NCBI RefSeq assembly: GCF_026191725.2
Contig: NZ_CP120863.1
Coordinates: forward strand, 4,630,001-4,694,000
Reading direction: 5' to 3'
DNA length: 64,000 nt
DNA from: Roseibium porphyridii
GTDB lineage: Bacteria > Pseudomonadota > Alphaproteobacteria > Rhizobiales > Stappiaceae
Shown here: one piece after another, positions 27,201 to 35,026 of the stretch
How the letters are laid out: the number at the start of each line of letters is the position of its first letter
How positions within the stretch are numbered: position 1 is the stretch's first letter
The notes under the pieces: generated by a model
What the model saw: the letters and a program-made list of their open reading frames with translations, nothing else
Told to the model about the DNA's origin: nothing
Databases searched by the model: none
Made by a program: the position numbers and the translations under genes

Positions 27201-27804
27201 GATTTTTCAGGAATTCCATCGACTGGATGACGGAATGCGCGTGGCCAAGGGGCTCGGGCTCGGACTTTCAATCGTTGAACGGATTTCACATGTACTGAAA
27301 CATCCCGTGGAATTGCGTTCAGAAGCCTACAAGGGCTCCTGTTTTTCGGTCGAACTGCCGCGGTCCGCAGCGTTGCCGGACCTCACACCAGTTCAGCAAT
27401 TGCCTGCATCTTTGGGCCAGCTGGACGGACTTTGCGTGGTGGCGATCGACAACGAACCCGATATCCTCAGCGGAATGCAGCACCTACTCTCCAGCTGGAA
27501 TTGCAGAGTGTTCACTGCCGCAGACGATACAGAAGCAGCGGCCAAACTGAATGAAGCCGGTTTGACACCGGATGTGATCCTTGCCGACTACCATCTGGAC
27601 AATGGTACGGGCATCGAAGCCATTGTCAGGTTGAGATGGAAATTCGGGAACCAGATCCCTGCGATCCTGATCACAGCCGACAGAAGCCGGGCCGTCAGAA
27701 CCGAAGCTGGCGAAAAAGACATCAGCTTCTTCAACAAACCGGTCAAGCCGGCTGCGCTCAGGGCGCATCTGGCACGTTGTCAGGCAGGTCAGGCAGCGGA
27801 ATAA
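24283..27804 (+). CDS. Sodium:solute-symporter-domain hybrid histidine kinase
   Basis: Large membrane sensor of 1173 residues. The first ~560 residues form 12-13 helices of the sodium:solute symporter fold (CTSWTFFGSVGNASRTGIEF and FVGALFWRRATSLGAI are typical), as in CbrA-like kinases. A PAS domain lies near 640-765, a coiled coil to ~800, a histidine phosphoacceptor domain (GHDILQPLNAARLY, His820), a HATPase (NLVSNALKYT, DTGMGI, GLGLGLSIV) and a C-terminal receiver with Asp1102 in ILADYHLDNG. Such kinases sense or import small carboxylates or amino acids; the ligand here is unknown. The divergent LuxR regulator at 30536 beyond a GGDEF/EAL gene is a plausible partner. Confidence 0.9.
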   Translation: MLHGWLVILTATAYILCLFAIASYGDRMTRRFSSRSGGRPFIYALSLSVYCTSWTFFGSVGNASRTGIEFLTIYIGPLLVFALGYPLLQRIIQISKTESITSIADFIGARYGKSQSVAALATLIAVIGVIPYIALQLKALSLSITTMAGSLISPGFIFAPIFDDITLMIALGMAIFSWAFGTRHIDATEHQEGLMLAIAAEAVVKLLAFLAVGIWVTYFMFEGPLDLVRAISEAPEVAQVFDQPINIGNWLVMSCLSAFAVILLPRQFHVTVTENNSDEELRRATWMFPLYLVLINLFVIPIAAAGMLRFGQDINPDTYVLALPIDAGQYWLAMFAFIGGLSAATAMVIVATVALSIMISNDIVVPLLLRRHSEEDIVNANGRDMSRRLLTIRRLAIFGILLLAYAYYKAAGNTAALVSIGLLSFAAIAQFAPAFVGALFWRRATSLGAIAGLCGGFIVWAYTLLLPTFAKSGLFSDGFLETGPFGIAWLQPQALLGIEIDPFIHGTLWSLFVNICLFVGASFIRKPLPAETIQANVFVPAKLAPSPNLRYWRTSVTAGDLQATVARYLGDVRTERSFQRFASERGKELDPNMLADANLLRFSEQLLASAIGAASSRLVLTLMLKRHDPSTKGAVKLLDDASMAIQYNRDLLQTALDQVRQGIGVFDRDLRLICWNRQFRDMLGLPAEYGQVGTTLDAILRFNAERGEHGPGPVEAIVADRLEKLVLVQETFQERLASNGTVFEVRISPMPDGGIVTTYTDITERVMAEDALARANETLERRVRERTEELTSVNERLVEATHAAEEANIGKTRFLAAAGHDILQPLNAARLYASVLVDKLKDGEDGSLVRNVETALESVEDIIGAVLDISRLDTGALKPEPTVFRLDEILRGLALDFQPVAEEKGLELRIVPTSLSVRTDRRLLRRLLQNLVSNALKYTQKGRVLVGCRRRGKHILVEIHDTGMGIPKSKQKAIFQEFHRLDDGMRVAKGLGLGLSIVERISHVLKHPVELRSEAYKGSCFSVELPRSAALPDLTPVQQLPASLGQLDGLCVVAIDNEPDILSGMQHLLSSWNCRVFTAADDTEAAAKLNEAGLTPDVILADYHLDNGTGIEAIVRLRWKFGNQIPAILITADRSRAVRTEAGEKDISFFNKPVKPAALRAHLARCQAGQAAE

Positions 27805-27833
27805 ATTGCGAGGCTTTTTAGTCTGGAGCCTGA

Positions 27834-30326
27834 TCAACCCGCCGGTTTCAAAAGCCCGGCCACCGGTGAAGTCTCTTCAGAAACAGGCTGATCCCAGTCT
27901 TCCGTCGCTACATCGGTGATCTTCATTGGATTCGCGTTCGGCTTGCCGAAATAGTAGCCCTGCATTGTGTCGCATCCAAGGGTACGCAAAGCGTCGACCT
28001 GAAACTTGCGCTCCACCCCTTCCGCGGTCACTTCAAGTCCTAGATTGTGGGCAAGCGCAATCACAGCCGAAATGATGGCAAGCCCGTCGCTGCGCTCACC
28101 GATTTCGTCCACGAAGGATTTGTCGATCTTGATCTTGTCGAATTTGTATTGCCGCAGATAAGAAAGCGACGAATAGCCCGTTCCGAAATCGTCAAGCGCA
28201 ATACGAATGCCGAGTTCGCGCAATTTGGCAAGTTTGGTCGACGCCGTACCGAAGTCCTTCAGAAAGACAGATTCTGTAATTTCTAGAACCAACCGCTCAG
28301 GCGGAAATCCAGTTTCAGCCAGCACGGCAGTAACCTGCTCGACGAGATTGGGATCCATGAACTGAACCGGCGACAGGTTGACGGCGATGCTGTTCAACTC
28401 AGGACACTGGGCAGCCGCTGCGCAAGCGCGTTTGAGAACCCAATTCCCCAGAGGCAATATCAGGCCTGCGTGCTCGGCGATCGGGATGAACGTGTCCGGG
28501 CCAATTTCACCGCGTGTCGGATGGTACCAGCGAACAAGCACCTCACTGGATACGACCTTGCCGGTGCGCGCATCCACAATCGGTTGGAACTCGGTTGCCA
28601 GTTTGCCGTATTCAAAAGCCTCGCGCAGATCGGCTTCCATTTCGCGGCGCTCACGGACTTCCCGCTCCATGTCGGCTTCGAATGCAAGTGCTCTGCCGCG
28701 TCCGCTTTCCTTGGCCTTGTAAAGCGCAATATCTGCCTTCCGCATCAGGTCATCAACGGTATCGGCGTCATCGCGAAGGCGCGTGAACCCAACCGTTGCG
28801 CCAATCGCAAAATCTCTGCGGCCAATTCGGAACGGTTTGCGGGTCACATTCACCAGTTCTTCAGCGAAAGCACTTGCCGCCTGATCGCTTACGAACTGTC
28901 CAAGGGCGGCAAACTCATCACCACCAAATCTTGCAAGAACCGTTCTGCCTTCACTGATTGCCGAGAAGCGGCTCGCGACCTGTTGCAGCAATTCATCTCC
29001 TGCCGGGTGCCCGCTTGTGTCGTTCACAACCTTGAAGTTGTCCAGATCGATGAGGAACAGCGTCAAGGTCGTTCGCCCGGTCTTAGCCTGTTCTTCAAGC
29101 AACTGCTCGGCCTGCTTCAGGAACCAGCTCCTGTTGCCTATCCCTGTCAGGGAATCGTGTTCGGCAAGGTGTGAGACAAGTGCGTTAGCACGCCGTGTTT
29201 CAGTGATATCCGACGCCACACCGCGATATCCGGCAAAAGACCCATGATCGTCATAAACCGGACGGGCAGACAGGGACCACCAGCGCTCTTCGCCCTTTAC
29301 GTCCACTCCGATAACCCGGTCGCGGAATGTTTTTTGCAGCTCCAGCGCCTCTTCCAACTCGCCCACGACATCGCGTGCTTCGGTTTCGTCGAGTGAATAG
29401 GCGAGATCCACCATGCGCAATGTTTCAAGTTCGTCCTGTGTTCTGCCACTGGCGTGCACAAAACGCTCAGAGATATTGCGCAGCGTGCCCTGACTGTCGG
29501 CCTCCCAGATCCAGTCGCTGGCCTTTTCTTCAAACTCATTCAGAAGTAGTGCGATCAACTCCCCGCGGTGTTCAAGTTCGGCCTCGGCAAGGAAATGCGA
29601 TGCGAACAACCACCCTGCGGACGCAACGCTGCAAACGATCACAACCCCATAACTTGAAAGCAGAAACAATAACGGCCACGTGGATGCACTCGGATCGATG
29701 GAAAGCGATACGGCCGAGGCAATGAAAATAATGGCCACCCATCGGATGGCGGCCTGAGGAACTGTTGCAAGCGCAAAGCCGCCACCACAGATCATGCCCG
29801 TGGTCACGCAAGACGCGATCCAGATAGCGTTCGCATCGCCGGTCGAAAATGCAGCGATTGGTACGACCGCCCACAAAGCACTGAAGATTGTCGCGTGGGA
29901 AACCGCTTTATCAAGTGCACGCCGGGAAGCAGATTCGATAGGAGACCGGCTTGCACTGATCCATTTACTCGTTGTGAGCGTCAAAAGACCAACCACGGCC
30001 GCCAGCCATCCAAAGACGACTACGCTTGGCAGAATGCCAAGGAAAACAGGGACAATGACAATTGCATTGATCAAATTCGCCAATACCGTGAACGGTGTCA
30101 GGCGGGCAATGCTGGCGATCTGGGCTGCACGAACCTTGCGTGCAACGTCCTCCTCAACGACAGGATATCCGAAGGACAGAAGAAAGGCCCTGATCTGATT
30201 TGAATCCTGCTGCCCGGTCGGTGTGACCGTGCGATCTTTAAGCTCTCCCTGGACTGTCCTGCCAGTCGAAAGGAATGCCCTGCCGATCGTCAGCAAGACC
30301 AGTTTCCAGTGGGCGCTAAAGCGCAT
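27834..30326 (-). CDS. GGDEF/EAL protein with PAS and membrane segments
   Basis: Cyclic-di-GMP turnover protein of 830 residues. The N-terminal ~230 residues hold several membrane helices, then a PAS domain (~250-370), a GGDEF domain with intact RFGGDEFA (residues ~467-473) and an EAL domain in which the signature reads EVL (Glu595), still with DDFGTGYSSLSYL and the KIDKSFV segment. Both activities may be retained. ATG 30326 with GGAGA upstream is chosen; the frame runs a further 86 codons back with no sign of coding. It converges on the hybrid kinase (29-base gap) and follows the LuxR-type regulator on the same strand. Confidence 0.88.
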   Translation of the reverse strand: MRFSAHWKLVLLTIGRAFLSTGRTVQGELKDRTVTPTGQQDSNQIRAFLLSFGYPVVEEDVARKVRAAQIASIARLTPFTVLANLINAIVIVPVFLGILPSVVVFGWLAAVVGLLTLTTSKWISASRSPIESASRRALDKAVSHATIFSALWAVVPIAAFSTGDANAIWIASCVTTGMICGGGFALATVPQAAIRWVAIIFIASAVSLSIDPSASTWPLLFLLSSYGVVIVCSVASAGWLFASHFLAEAELEHRGELIALLLNEFEEKASDWIWEADSQGTLRNISERFVHASGRTQDELETLRMVDLAYSLDETEARDVVGELEEALELQKTFRDRVIGVDVKGEERWWSLSARPVYDDHGSFAGYRGVASDITETRRANALVSHLAEHDSLTGIGNRSWFLKQAEQLLEEQAKTGRTTLTLFLIDLDNFKVVNDTSGHPAGDELLQQVASRFSAISEGRTVLARFGGDEFAALGQFVSDQAASAFAEELVNVTRKPFRIGRRDFAIGATVGFTRLRDDADTVDDLMRKADIALYKAKESGRGRALAFEADMEREVRERREMEADLREAFEYGKLATEFQPIVDARTGKVVSSEVLVRWYHPTRGEIGPDTFIPIAEHAGLILPLGNWVLKRACAAAAQCPELNSIAVNLSPVQFMDPNLVEQVTAVLAETGFPPERLVLEITESVFLKDFGTASTKLAKLRELGIRIALDDFGTGYSSLSYLRQYKFDKIKIDKSFVDEIGERSDGLAIISAVIALAHNLGLEVTAEGVERKFQVDALRTLGCDTMQGYYFGKPNANPMKITDVATEDWDQPVSEETSPVAGLLKPAG

Positions 30327-30535
30327 CTTGTCTCCGCGATTGCTACTCGATACTTGAGCGCGGAATCTCCCCGCCGAACGAGCTATAGGGGAATACCCTG
30401 AAGGTCCGGTAAAGACACCCGAATAGAATCGATGGAAAATTCGAAATACTTGAGAAACCGTGCGTAAGCTGAGCCGCACTTGCCCCAGCTGACACCGGCA
30501 ACAATTCTGGTCTTTATGCCAATGGGTCCACGGCT

Positions 30536-31222
30536 TTAGCGCGCCTCTGCGGCTTCCGTTTCTTCTTCGCCGCCAAGCTGCCACTGCCCCGCTTCAATCT
30601 TCGACGCTTCAATCACTGCCTGGGTGCGGCTTTCAACGCCGAGTTTTTGGAGGATTGCCGAAACGTGGGCCTTCACAGTTGCCTCTGATACCGACAGCTC
30701 GTAGGCGATCTGCTTGTTCAAAAGACCTTCTGAAAGCATCATCAGAACCCGCACCTGCTGCGGTGTGAGTGTGGACAGACGCTGCACGAGATCGCTGCCG
30801 CCATCATCCGCTGACAAATCAACATCCGGCGGTGTCCAGACATTTCCGGTCATGACTTCGGAAATCGCCTGCCGGATGACCTCGATGCCATGCGACTTCG
30901 GGATGAACCCCGATGCACCGAATTCAATCGCCCGCCGGATTGCCTGCGGGTCCTCATTGGCAGAAACAACGACTACAGGCACTCCGGAAAACTGTGCCCG
31001 CAAATACATGAGCCCGGAGAAACCCCGCATGCCAGGCATGGTCAGATCCAGAAGTATCAGATCCGCATCCCCATCCTGTTCCAGGCGCGTTGTAACGTCT
31101 TCAAGCGCACCGGCCTCTTCTATCGATGCATTTGGAAACTGTGTTTCCAGCGTCTGACGCAATGCGCCACGAAACAAGGGATGATCGTCTGCGATGATAA
31201 ACTTGTACGTTGTCGCCGACAC
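30536..31222 (-). CDS. NarL/LuxR-family response regulator
   Basis: Two-domain regulator of 228 residues: receiver (IADDHPLFRGAL, phosphoacceptor in LILLDLTMPG, lysine in FIPKSHG) and LuxR helix-turn-helix (LTPQQVRVLMMLSEGLLNKQIAYELSVSEATVKAHVSAILQKL). The start is GTG 31222, as AGGGAGGA lies 7 bases upstream; the TTG at 31240 would start inside that ribosome site. It is 209 bases upstream of the GGDEF/EAL gene on the same strand. A REC-LuxR protein near a symporter-type hybrid kinase is a recurring pairing, so it may be the kinase's partner; this is inference. Confidence 0.88.
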   Translation of the reverse strand: MSATTYKFIIADDHPLFRGALRQTLETQFPNASIEEAGALEDVTTRLEQDGDADLILLDLTMPGMRGFSGLMYLRAQFSGVPVVVVSANEDPQAIRRAIEFGASGFIPKSHGIEVIRQAISEVMTGNVWTPPDVDLSADDGGSDLVQRLSTLTPQQVRVLMMLSEGLLNKQIAYELSVSEATVKAHVSAILQKLGVESRTQAVIEASKIEAGQWQLGGEEETEAAEAR

Positions 31223-31678
31223 GTTGTTTTCCTCCCTCAACGGTCCTTCCGCAGCACAGCCCCCCGTCCAACGAATTGGGACCTCCCTGTGCCTTAGACC
31301 ATTTGGTTATCGAGCGTGACACTCTTTCTTGCGGCCTTTAGTTCAGTATGTTTGCAACAAGGAGAACTCGCAAGTCAAACCATGCTTTTGGCGAACCCGT
31401 AATATTCGCAGATGCACCAAGGCATGGAATAAAGACCTAACCTTACGCTGAATAACCTAAGTATAAATTCCGTCATGTAGCACAGTCACTGCAACAACCC
31501 AGAGTTTATTTCGCGCATGCGAAGTGAATTTACGAATAGCAGCAGTATCCATTCACCTTAGAGTGTATTTTTTCCACAGACTACATTTGCTGTTGATAAT
31601 TTACGCAAAGACAGCAACAAATGAACTTGCAAGCGATTGCACACATAATCAAAATCACTGGGCATACGACTTTAAATA
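31223..31678. other. 456-base AT-rich intergenic region
   Basis: Divergent promoter region between the LuxR-type regulator and the double-hotdog gene. It is visibly more AT-rich than its surroundings. An inverted repeat TTGCTGT...ACAGCAA (31587-31593 and 31611-31617) lies about 65 bases before the hotdog gene. No tRNA, small RNA with terminator, or ORF with a ribosome site was recognised. Confidence 0.4.
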
Positions 31679-32548
31679 ATGACAATTCAGGCAACGCTAT
31701 TTTCGTTTGTCAATCGCTGGGAATGCGATGAAAACGACCACCTTAACGTACAGTTCTATTTCAGCCGGTTCGAAGAAGCGGATCGTCAGTTTCGACTCAT
31801 TTCGGGTCTGAGCGAAACCCTTGTCGGCGCAAGAAGGGTCCGGCACGTCAGGTTTCATAAGGAGTTGCGTACCGGCGATCTCATCACCGTTCAGTCGAGT
31901 GTTGCGTTTGACGGTCCGCACATGTTGACCGTCATTCACGAGTTGCGGGATGGCGGCACCGGAATGTTGGCAGCCACGGCTCTGGATGGCTATGAGCCGA
32001 ATGCAAGTTCAGCCAAAAACCTCCGCCAGAGATTTTCGGATTTTCAGACGCCGATGATTTCCGAGGCTTCACCAAGAGGCCTCTCGGCCGGTCCTGCCGG
32101 CCATCGAGCGACTTTGCCGGGAGTGCAGTCAAAGGGTGCTCAGATTTGCTATCGCGGCACCGTCCTGCCGCGTGATATCGGCATTGATAACAAGGCGGAT
32201 GACCAGTTCGCGCTGTCGTGCTGTACCGATGGCGTTCCTCATGTCTGGCAACGCACGCCGATGACACACTCATATCTTTCCGAAAACGGTTTTGGTCGTG
32301 TTGCGGTGGAAATGAAACTGACCTGGGCAACGCCTTTAAAAACGGGTGACACGGTGATCGTGGCGACGGGATTTACCGGTGTGGGTCCGAAAACGTTTTC
32401 GATGCGCCACCACCTGTTCGAAAGCCGCACCGGCCGCCTGGCGGCCACACTTGACGTTGTTGCGCTCACAATGGATCTTGAGGCACGCAAAGCAGTTGCC
32501 TTGCCGCAAGAGGCACATCAGACGATCAACAAGATGCTGATCGACTGA
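31679..32548 (+). CDS. Double-hotdog acyl-CoA thioesterase-like protein
   Basis: Protein of 289 residues made of two hotdog domains. The first (~1-105) carries the 4HBT-type active-site pattern NRWECDENDHLNVQFYFSRFEEA with an Asp and a His-Asn pair; the second (~155-285) has VPHVWQRTPMTHSYLSENGFGRVAVEMKL and lacks an obvious second catalytic aspartate. This suggests a tandem-domain acyl-CoA thioesterase with one active half. Substrate unknown. ATG 31679 is the first start in frame but has no visible ribosome site. It stands alone, convergent with the next gene. Confidence 0.7.
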   Translation: MTIQATLFSFVNRWECDENDHLNVQFYFSRFEEADRQFRLISGLSETLVGARRVRHVRFHKELRTGDLITVQSSVAFDGPHMLTVIHELRDGGTGMLAATALDGYEPNASSAKNLRQRFSDFQTPMISEASPRGLSAGPAGHRATLPGVQSKGAQICYRGTVLPRDIGIDNKADDQFALSCCTDGVPHVWQRTPMTHSYLSENGFGRVAVEMKLTWATPLKTGDTVIVATGFTGVGPKTFSMRHHLFESRTGRLAATLDVVALTMDLEARKAVALPQEAHQTINKMLID

Positions 32549-32580
32549 CGCCGGCAACGCAGGAAAGTCTCGAAAACTGA

Positions 32581-32607
32581 GGTGAAGGAAGTCTAGTTTC
32601 CTTCACC
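32581..32607. terminator. Hairpin at the convergent gene ends
   Basis: GGTGAAGGAA-N7-TTCCTTCACC, a perfect 10-bp stem 32 bases past the hotdog gene. Its right part includes the last codons of the exported protein on the minus strand. No T tract follows on either strand, so it is only a possible terminator. Confidence 0.4.
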
Positions 32608-33132
32608 TTCCAAATCGCGCTGCAGCTCACGCACCATGCCGAAAAACCTGCGCATCGCGCTTTCGGTGAATGTCATCATGCGCTCTAGCTCTTCCTCGTC
32701 CTTTTCATTCAGGCGCGAGGTCTCGTTTTCAGAACCGGTCTCCGGGTCTGCCTTTTCAGGCGATATTGCTGGCGGCACTGTTGCGCCACCACTTGCGCCG
32801 TCTTCCAACTCTTGCAGCCGCGCCGTTAGACGATCAACTTCTTCAGCAAGATCATTGATCTCTGCAAGATATGCATCTTCCGCGAGAGGCACCGGATTGC
32901 ACCGCCAGGAGGCATTCTGTTCCTTGCAGACAGACACGGTCCCGTTTTGCCGGTCGACCCTCAAAATGTCGTCGTCAACTGCGACAAGCGAATAGCGATT
33001 GGCTGCACCATCTGTAACCGCTTCGATGTCTTCCGCAGAGACCTGGCTCTCGGCTCCAGCTGAAGTGGCGAAAATCGTTGCGGCTACAGCGCCGCTCAAA
33101 AGAGAAAGAAACCACCTGTTGCGGTTTGACAT
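32593..33132 (-). CDS. Exported protein with coiled coil, unknown function
   Basis: Not recognised beyond its build. 179 residues: signal peptide (basic RNR start, hydrophobic core to ~22, cleavage after SAGAE-like alanines), a short domain with a pair of cysteines (VCKEQNASWRCNPVP) that could form a disulphide, then a heptad-rich helix (LAEINDLAEEVDRLTARLQELE), a low-complexity acidic/proline linker and a final acidic helix (EEELERMMTFTESAMRRFFGMV). ATG 33132 has GGAG 9 bases upstream. It lies 149 bases after the DNA ligase gene start region's 3' neighbour on the same strand. Probably periplasmic. Confidence 0.65.
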   Translation of the reverse strand: MSNRNRWFLSLLSGAVAATIFATSAGAESQVSAEDIEAVTDGAANRYSLVAVDDDILRVDRQNGTVSVCKEQNASWRCNPVPLAEDAYLAEINDLAEEVDRLTARLQELEDGASGGATVPPAISPEKADPETGSENETSRLNEKDEEELERMMTFTESAMRRFFGMVRELQRDLEGEGN

Positions 33133-33280
33133 TATGCGTCTCCAGTTACAGAACACGGCGTCTTCGGACACACGCGCACTCAACTGGTGCCACATTTCCG
33201 TGTCCAAAGCACGGCCAATTGCCGATTTTTCAAGACCTTCATCCGTCCCAGGCCGTCTGCACCCCACGGAGACCTGGGTG

Positions 33281-34936
33281 TTACCCCTCCACCGGCAACA
33301 GCGCCTTAAGGGTTTCGATACGGTCTGCTTCCGAAGGGGGTTTATCCCATCTCAGTCTCGAAATTCTCGGAAATCGCATGGCAATGCCTGACTTGTGTCG
33401 CGTAGAGCGGTTCAACCCCTCAAAAGCAACTTCCAGAACCAATCCCTTTTCGAGGTCGTGACTGACTTCGCGAACAGGACCAAAGCGATTGATTGTATTG
33501 TTGCGGACAAACCGGTCGATTTCACGCAACTCCTCGTCGGTAAACCCAAAATAGGCCTTTCCGACAGGAACGAGTTCCGGGCCCTCATCTCCTTCACGCC
33601 AAACACCAAATGTGTAGTCAGAATAAAATGAAGACCGTTTGCCATGACCACGTTGCGCATACATAAGCACGGCGTCGACCAGTTTCGGTTCCCGCTTCCA
33701 TTTGAACCAGAGGCCCTTCGGCCGTCCGGTTACATAAGGCGTCTCCCAGCCTTTGAGCATCACACCTTCAACGGCTTCCGCGTTGCCGTCCTTTAGCAAG
33801 TGCCCTGGTTCTGCCCTGGCTGCTGCTATCTCCGTCCAGGACAATGCCGGAACCATGTCGGAGATGTCGATCCGTGGCTCTGACAATGCAGCAACGAAGG
33901 CCTCGAGTTTCTTGCGCCGTTCGCGAAACGACAAACTGCGGAGATCTTCGCCCTCCAGGTAAAGCAGATCGTATGCGCGAATAGCTGCAGGATAGTCCCG
34001 CATCAACTTAGGGCCGGCGGTCTTTCGGTTGAGGCGTTTTTGCAAATCCGAGAACGGGCGTACCTTGTCCTGTGAAACGATCAGAAGTTCTCCATCGATG
34101 CAGGCGTCAAAGGAAAGGACATCCATGATGTCAGGGAATGCCCTAGAAATGTCTTCTCCGGTTCTGCTGAACAGGCGTTTCACCGGTTCGCCTTCACGGT
34201 TTTTACCCGACGCCGCCTGGACCCGGATTCCATCCCATTTCCATTCAACGGCAAAGTCTTCTGCTGCCAGCAGCTCAAGGTCTTTGGCCTCGTCAAGTGG
34301 ATGCGCGAGCATAACAGGCCGGAACGGCGCAGGATCATCAATATCAGGCTGTTCGGTCTTGCCTTCCGCCCAGGCAAAAAGCGCCTCGTAAGGAGGTGAC
34401 AATCCATGCCAGACTTCTTCGACCTGCGAGACATTCAACGAACCAAGTTTTGCAACCGATGACTTTGCAAGGCGGGCCGACACACCGACACGCAAACCAC
34501 CCGTGACGAGTTTCAGCAAGGCCCATCGACCGGTTTCGTCCAGCGTATCCAGCCAGCTGATCAGAAGGCGCGGAACATCCGTTTTGCCCGCGTGTTCAAG
34601 TTGGTCGACGATATCAGCAAGGTCAGGCGCAACAGCCTCTTCACTATCTGCCTGCGAATTCGCATGCGCAGGCCACATAAGCGCAATGGTTTCCGACAGG
34701 TCTCCAACGAAATCGTAGGAAAGTGCAAAGAGTACCGGGTCTGTGCGCTCGCTCACCAACGCACGCAGGAGGGCCGGTTTGGCGTTCTTGAAGGTCAGTC
34801 CACCGGTCAAGGCCGCGAGGGCATAACCGCGATCCGGGTCTGCAGTCTCCTGGAAATATCTGACCAGCAAAGCCTCTTTTGCGAGACGTCTGGGCTCAAG
34901 CGACAGCCTGTCGAGCAGTTTCGAAAAGGAACGCAT
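33281..34936 (-). CDS. ATP-dependent DNA ligase of the ligase-associated DNA damage response set
   Basis: ATP-dependent DNA ligase of 551 residues. Residues 1-200 are the helical DNA-binding domain, ~205-410 the nucleotidyltransferase domain with adenylated Lys233 in EWKWDGIRVQ, then motifs CIDGELL, YDLLYLEG, EGVMLKGW and LWFKWKRE, and ~415-540 the OB domain. This length and domain order match the bacterial ligase that usually sits with an MBL-fold exonuclease, a DEXH helicase and PdeM. Those three are present at 44183, 46609 and 49110 but not adjacent. It seals nicks, presumably in a repair pathway distinct from NAD-dependent LigA. A 38-base hairpin lies 13 bases upstream of the ATG; no strong ribosome site is visible. 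Confidence 0.88.
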   Translation of the reverse strand: MRSFSKLLDRLSLEPRRLAKEALLVRYFQETADPDRGYALAALTGGLTFKNAKPALLRALVSERTDPVLFALSYDFVGDLSETIALMWPAHANSQADSEEAVAPDLADIVDQLEHAGKTDVPRLLISWLDTLDETGRWALLKLVTGGLRVGVSARLAKSSVAKLGSLNVSQVEEVWHGLSPPYEALFAWAEGKTEQPDIDDPAPFRPVMLAHPLDEAKDLELLAAEDFAVEWKWDGIRVQAASGKNREGEPVKRLFSRTGEDISRAFPDIMDVLSFDACIDGELLIVSQDKVRPFSDLQKRLNRKTAGPKLMRDYPAAIRAYDLLYLEGEDLRSLSFRERRKKLEAFVAALSEPRIDISDMVPALSWTEIAAARAEPGHLLKDGNAEAVEGVMLKGWETPYVTGRPKGLWFKWKREPKLVDAVLMYAQRGHGKRSSFYSDYTFGVWREGDEGPELVPVGKAYFGFTDEELREIDRFVRNNTINRFGPVREVSHDLEKGLVLEVAFEGLNRSTRHKSGIAMRFPRISRLRWDKPPSEADRIETLKALLPVEG

Positions 34937-34948
34937 AGTGCCAATACC

Positions 34949-34986
34949 AACCGGGAAAGCTTGTGTGTTGCAAGTCTTTCCCGGTT
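34949..34986. repeat. Long hairpin between the chemoreceptor and ligase genes
   Basis: Perfect 11-bp arms AACCGGGAAAG/CTTTCCCGGTT (34949-34959 and 34976-34986), extended by CTTG/CAAG inside with a one-base bulge. It lies 40 bases past the chemoreceptor stop and 13 before the ligase ATG. No T tract follows on the minus strand, so it could be a weak terminator, a processing site or a structure that limits ligase translation. Confidence 0.55.
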
Positions 34987-35026
34987 AAGTGTTTCAATCC
35001 GCTTCAGCGTCAAGTTTGTCAGAGTG

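Noticed and set aside
31621..31731. 36-codon open frame starting at ATG 31621
   Set aside because: No ribosome site, overlaps the start of the hotdog gene in another frame and shows no recognisable features.
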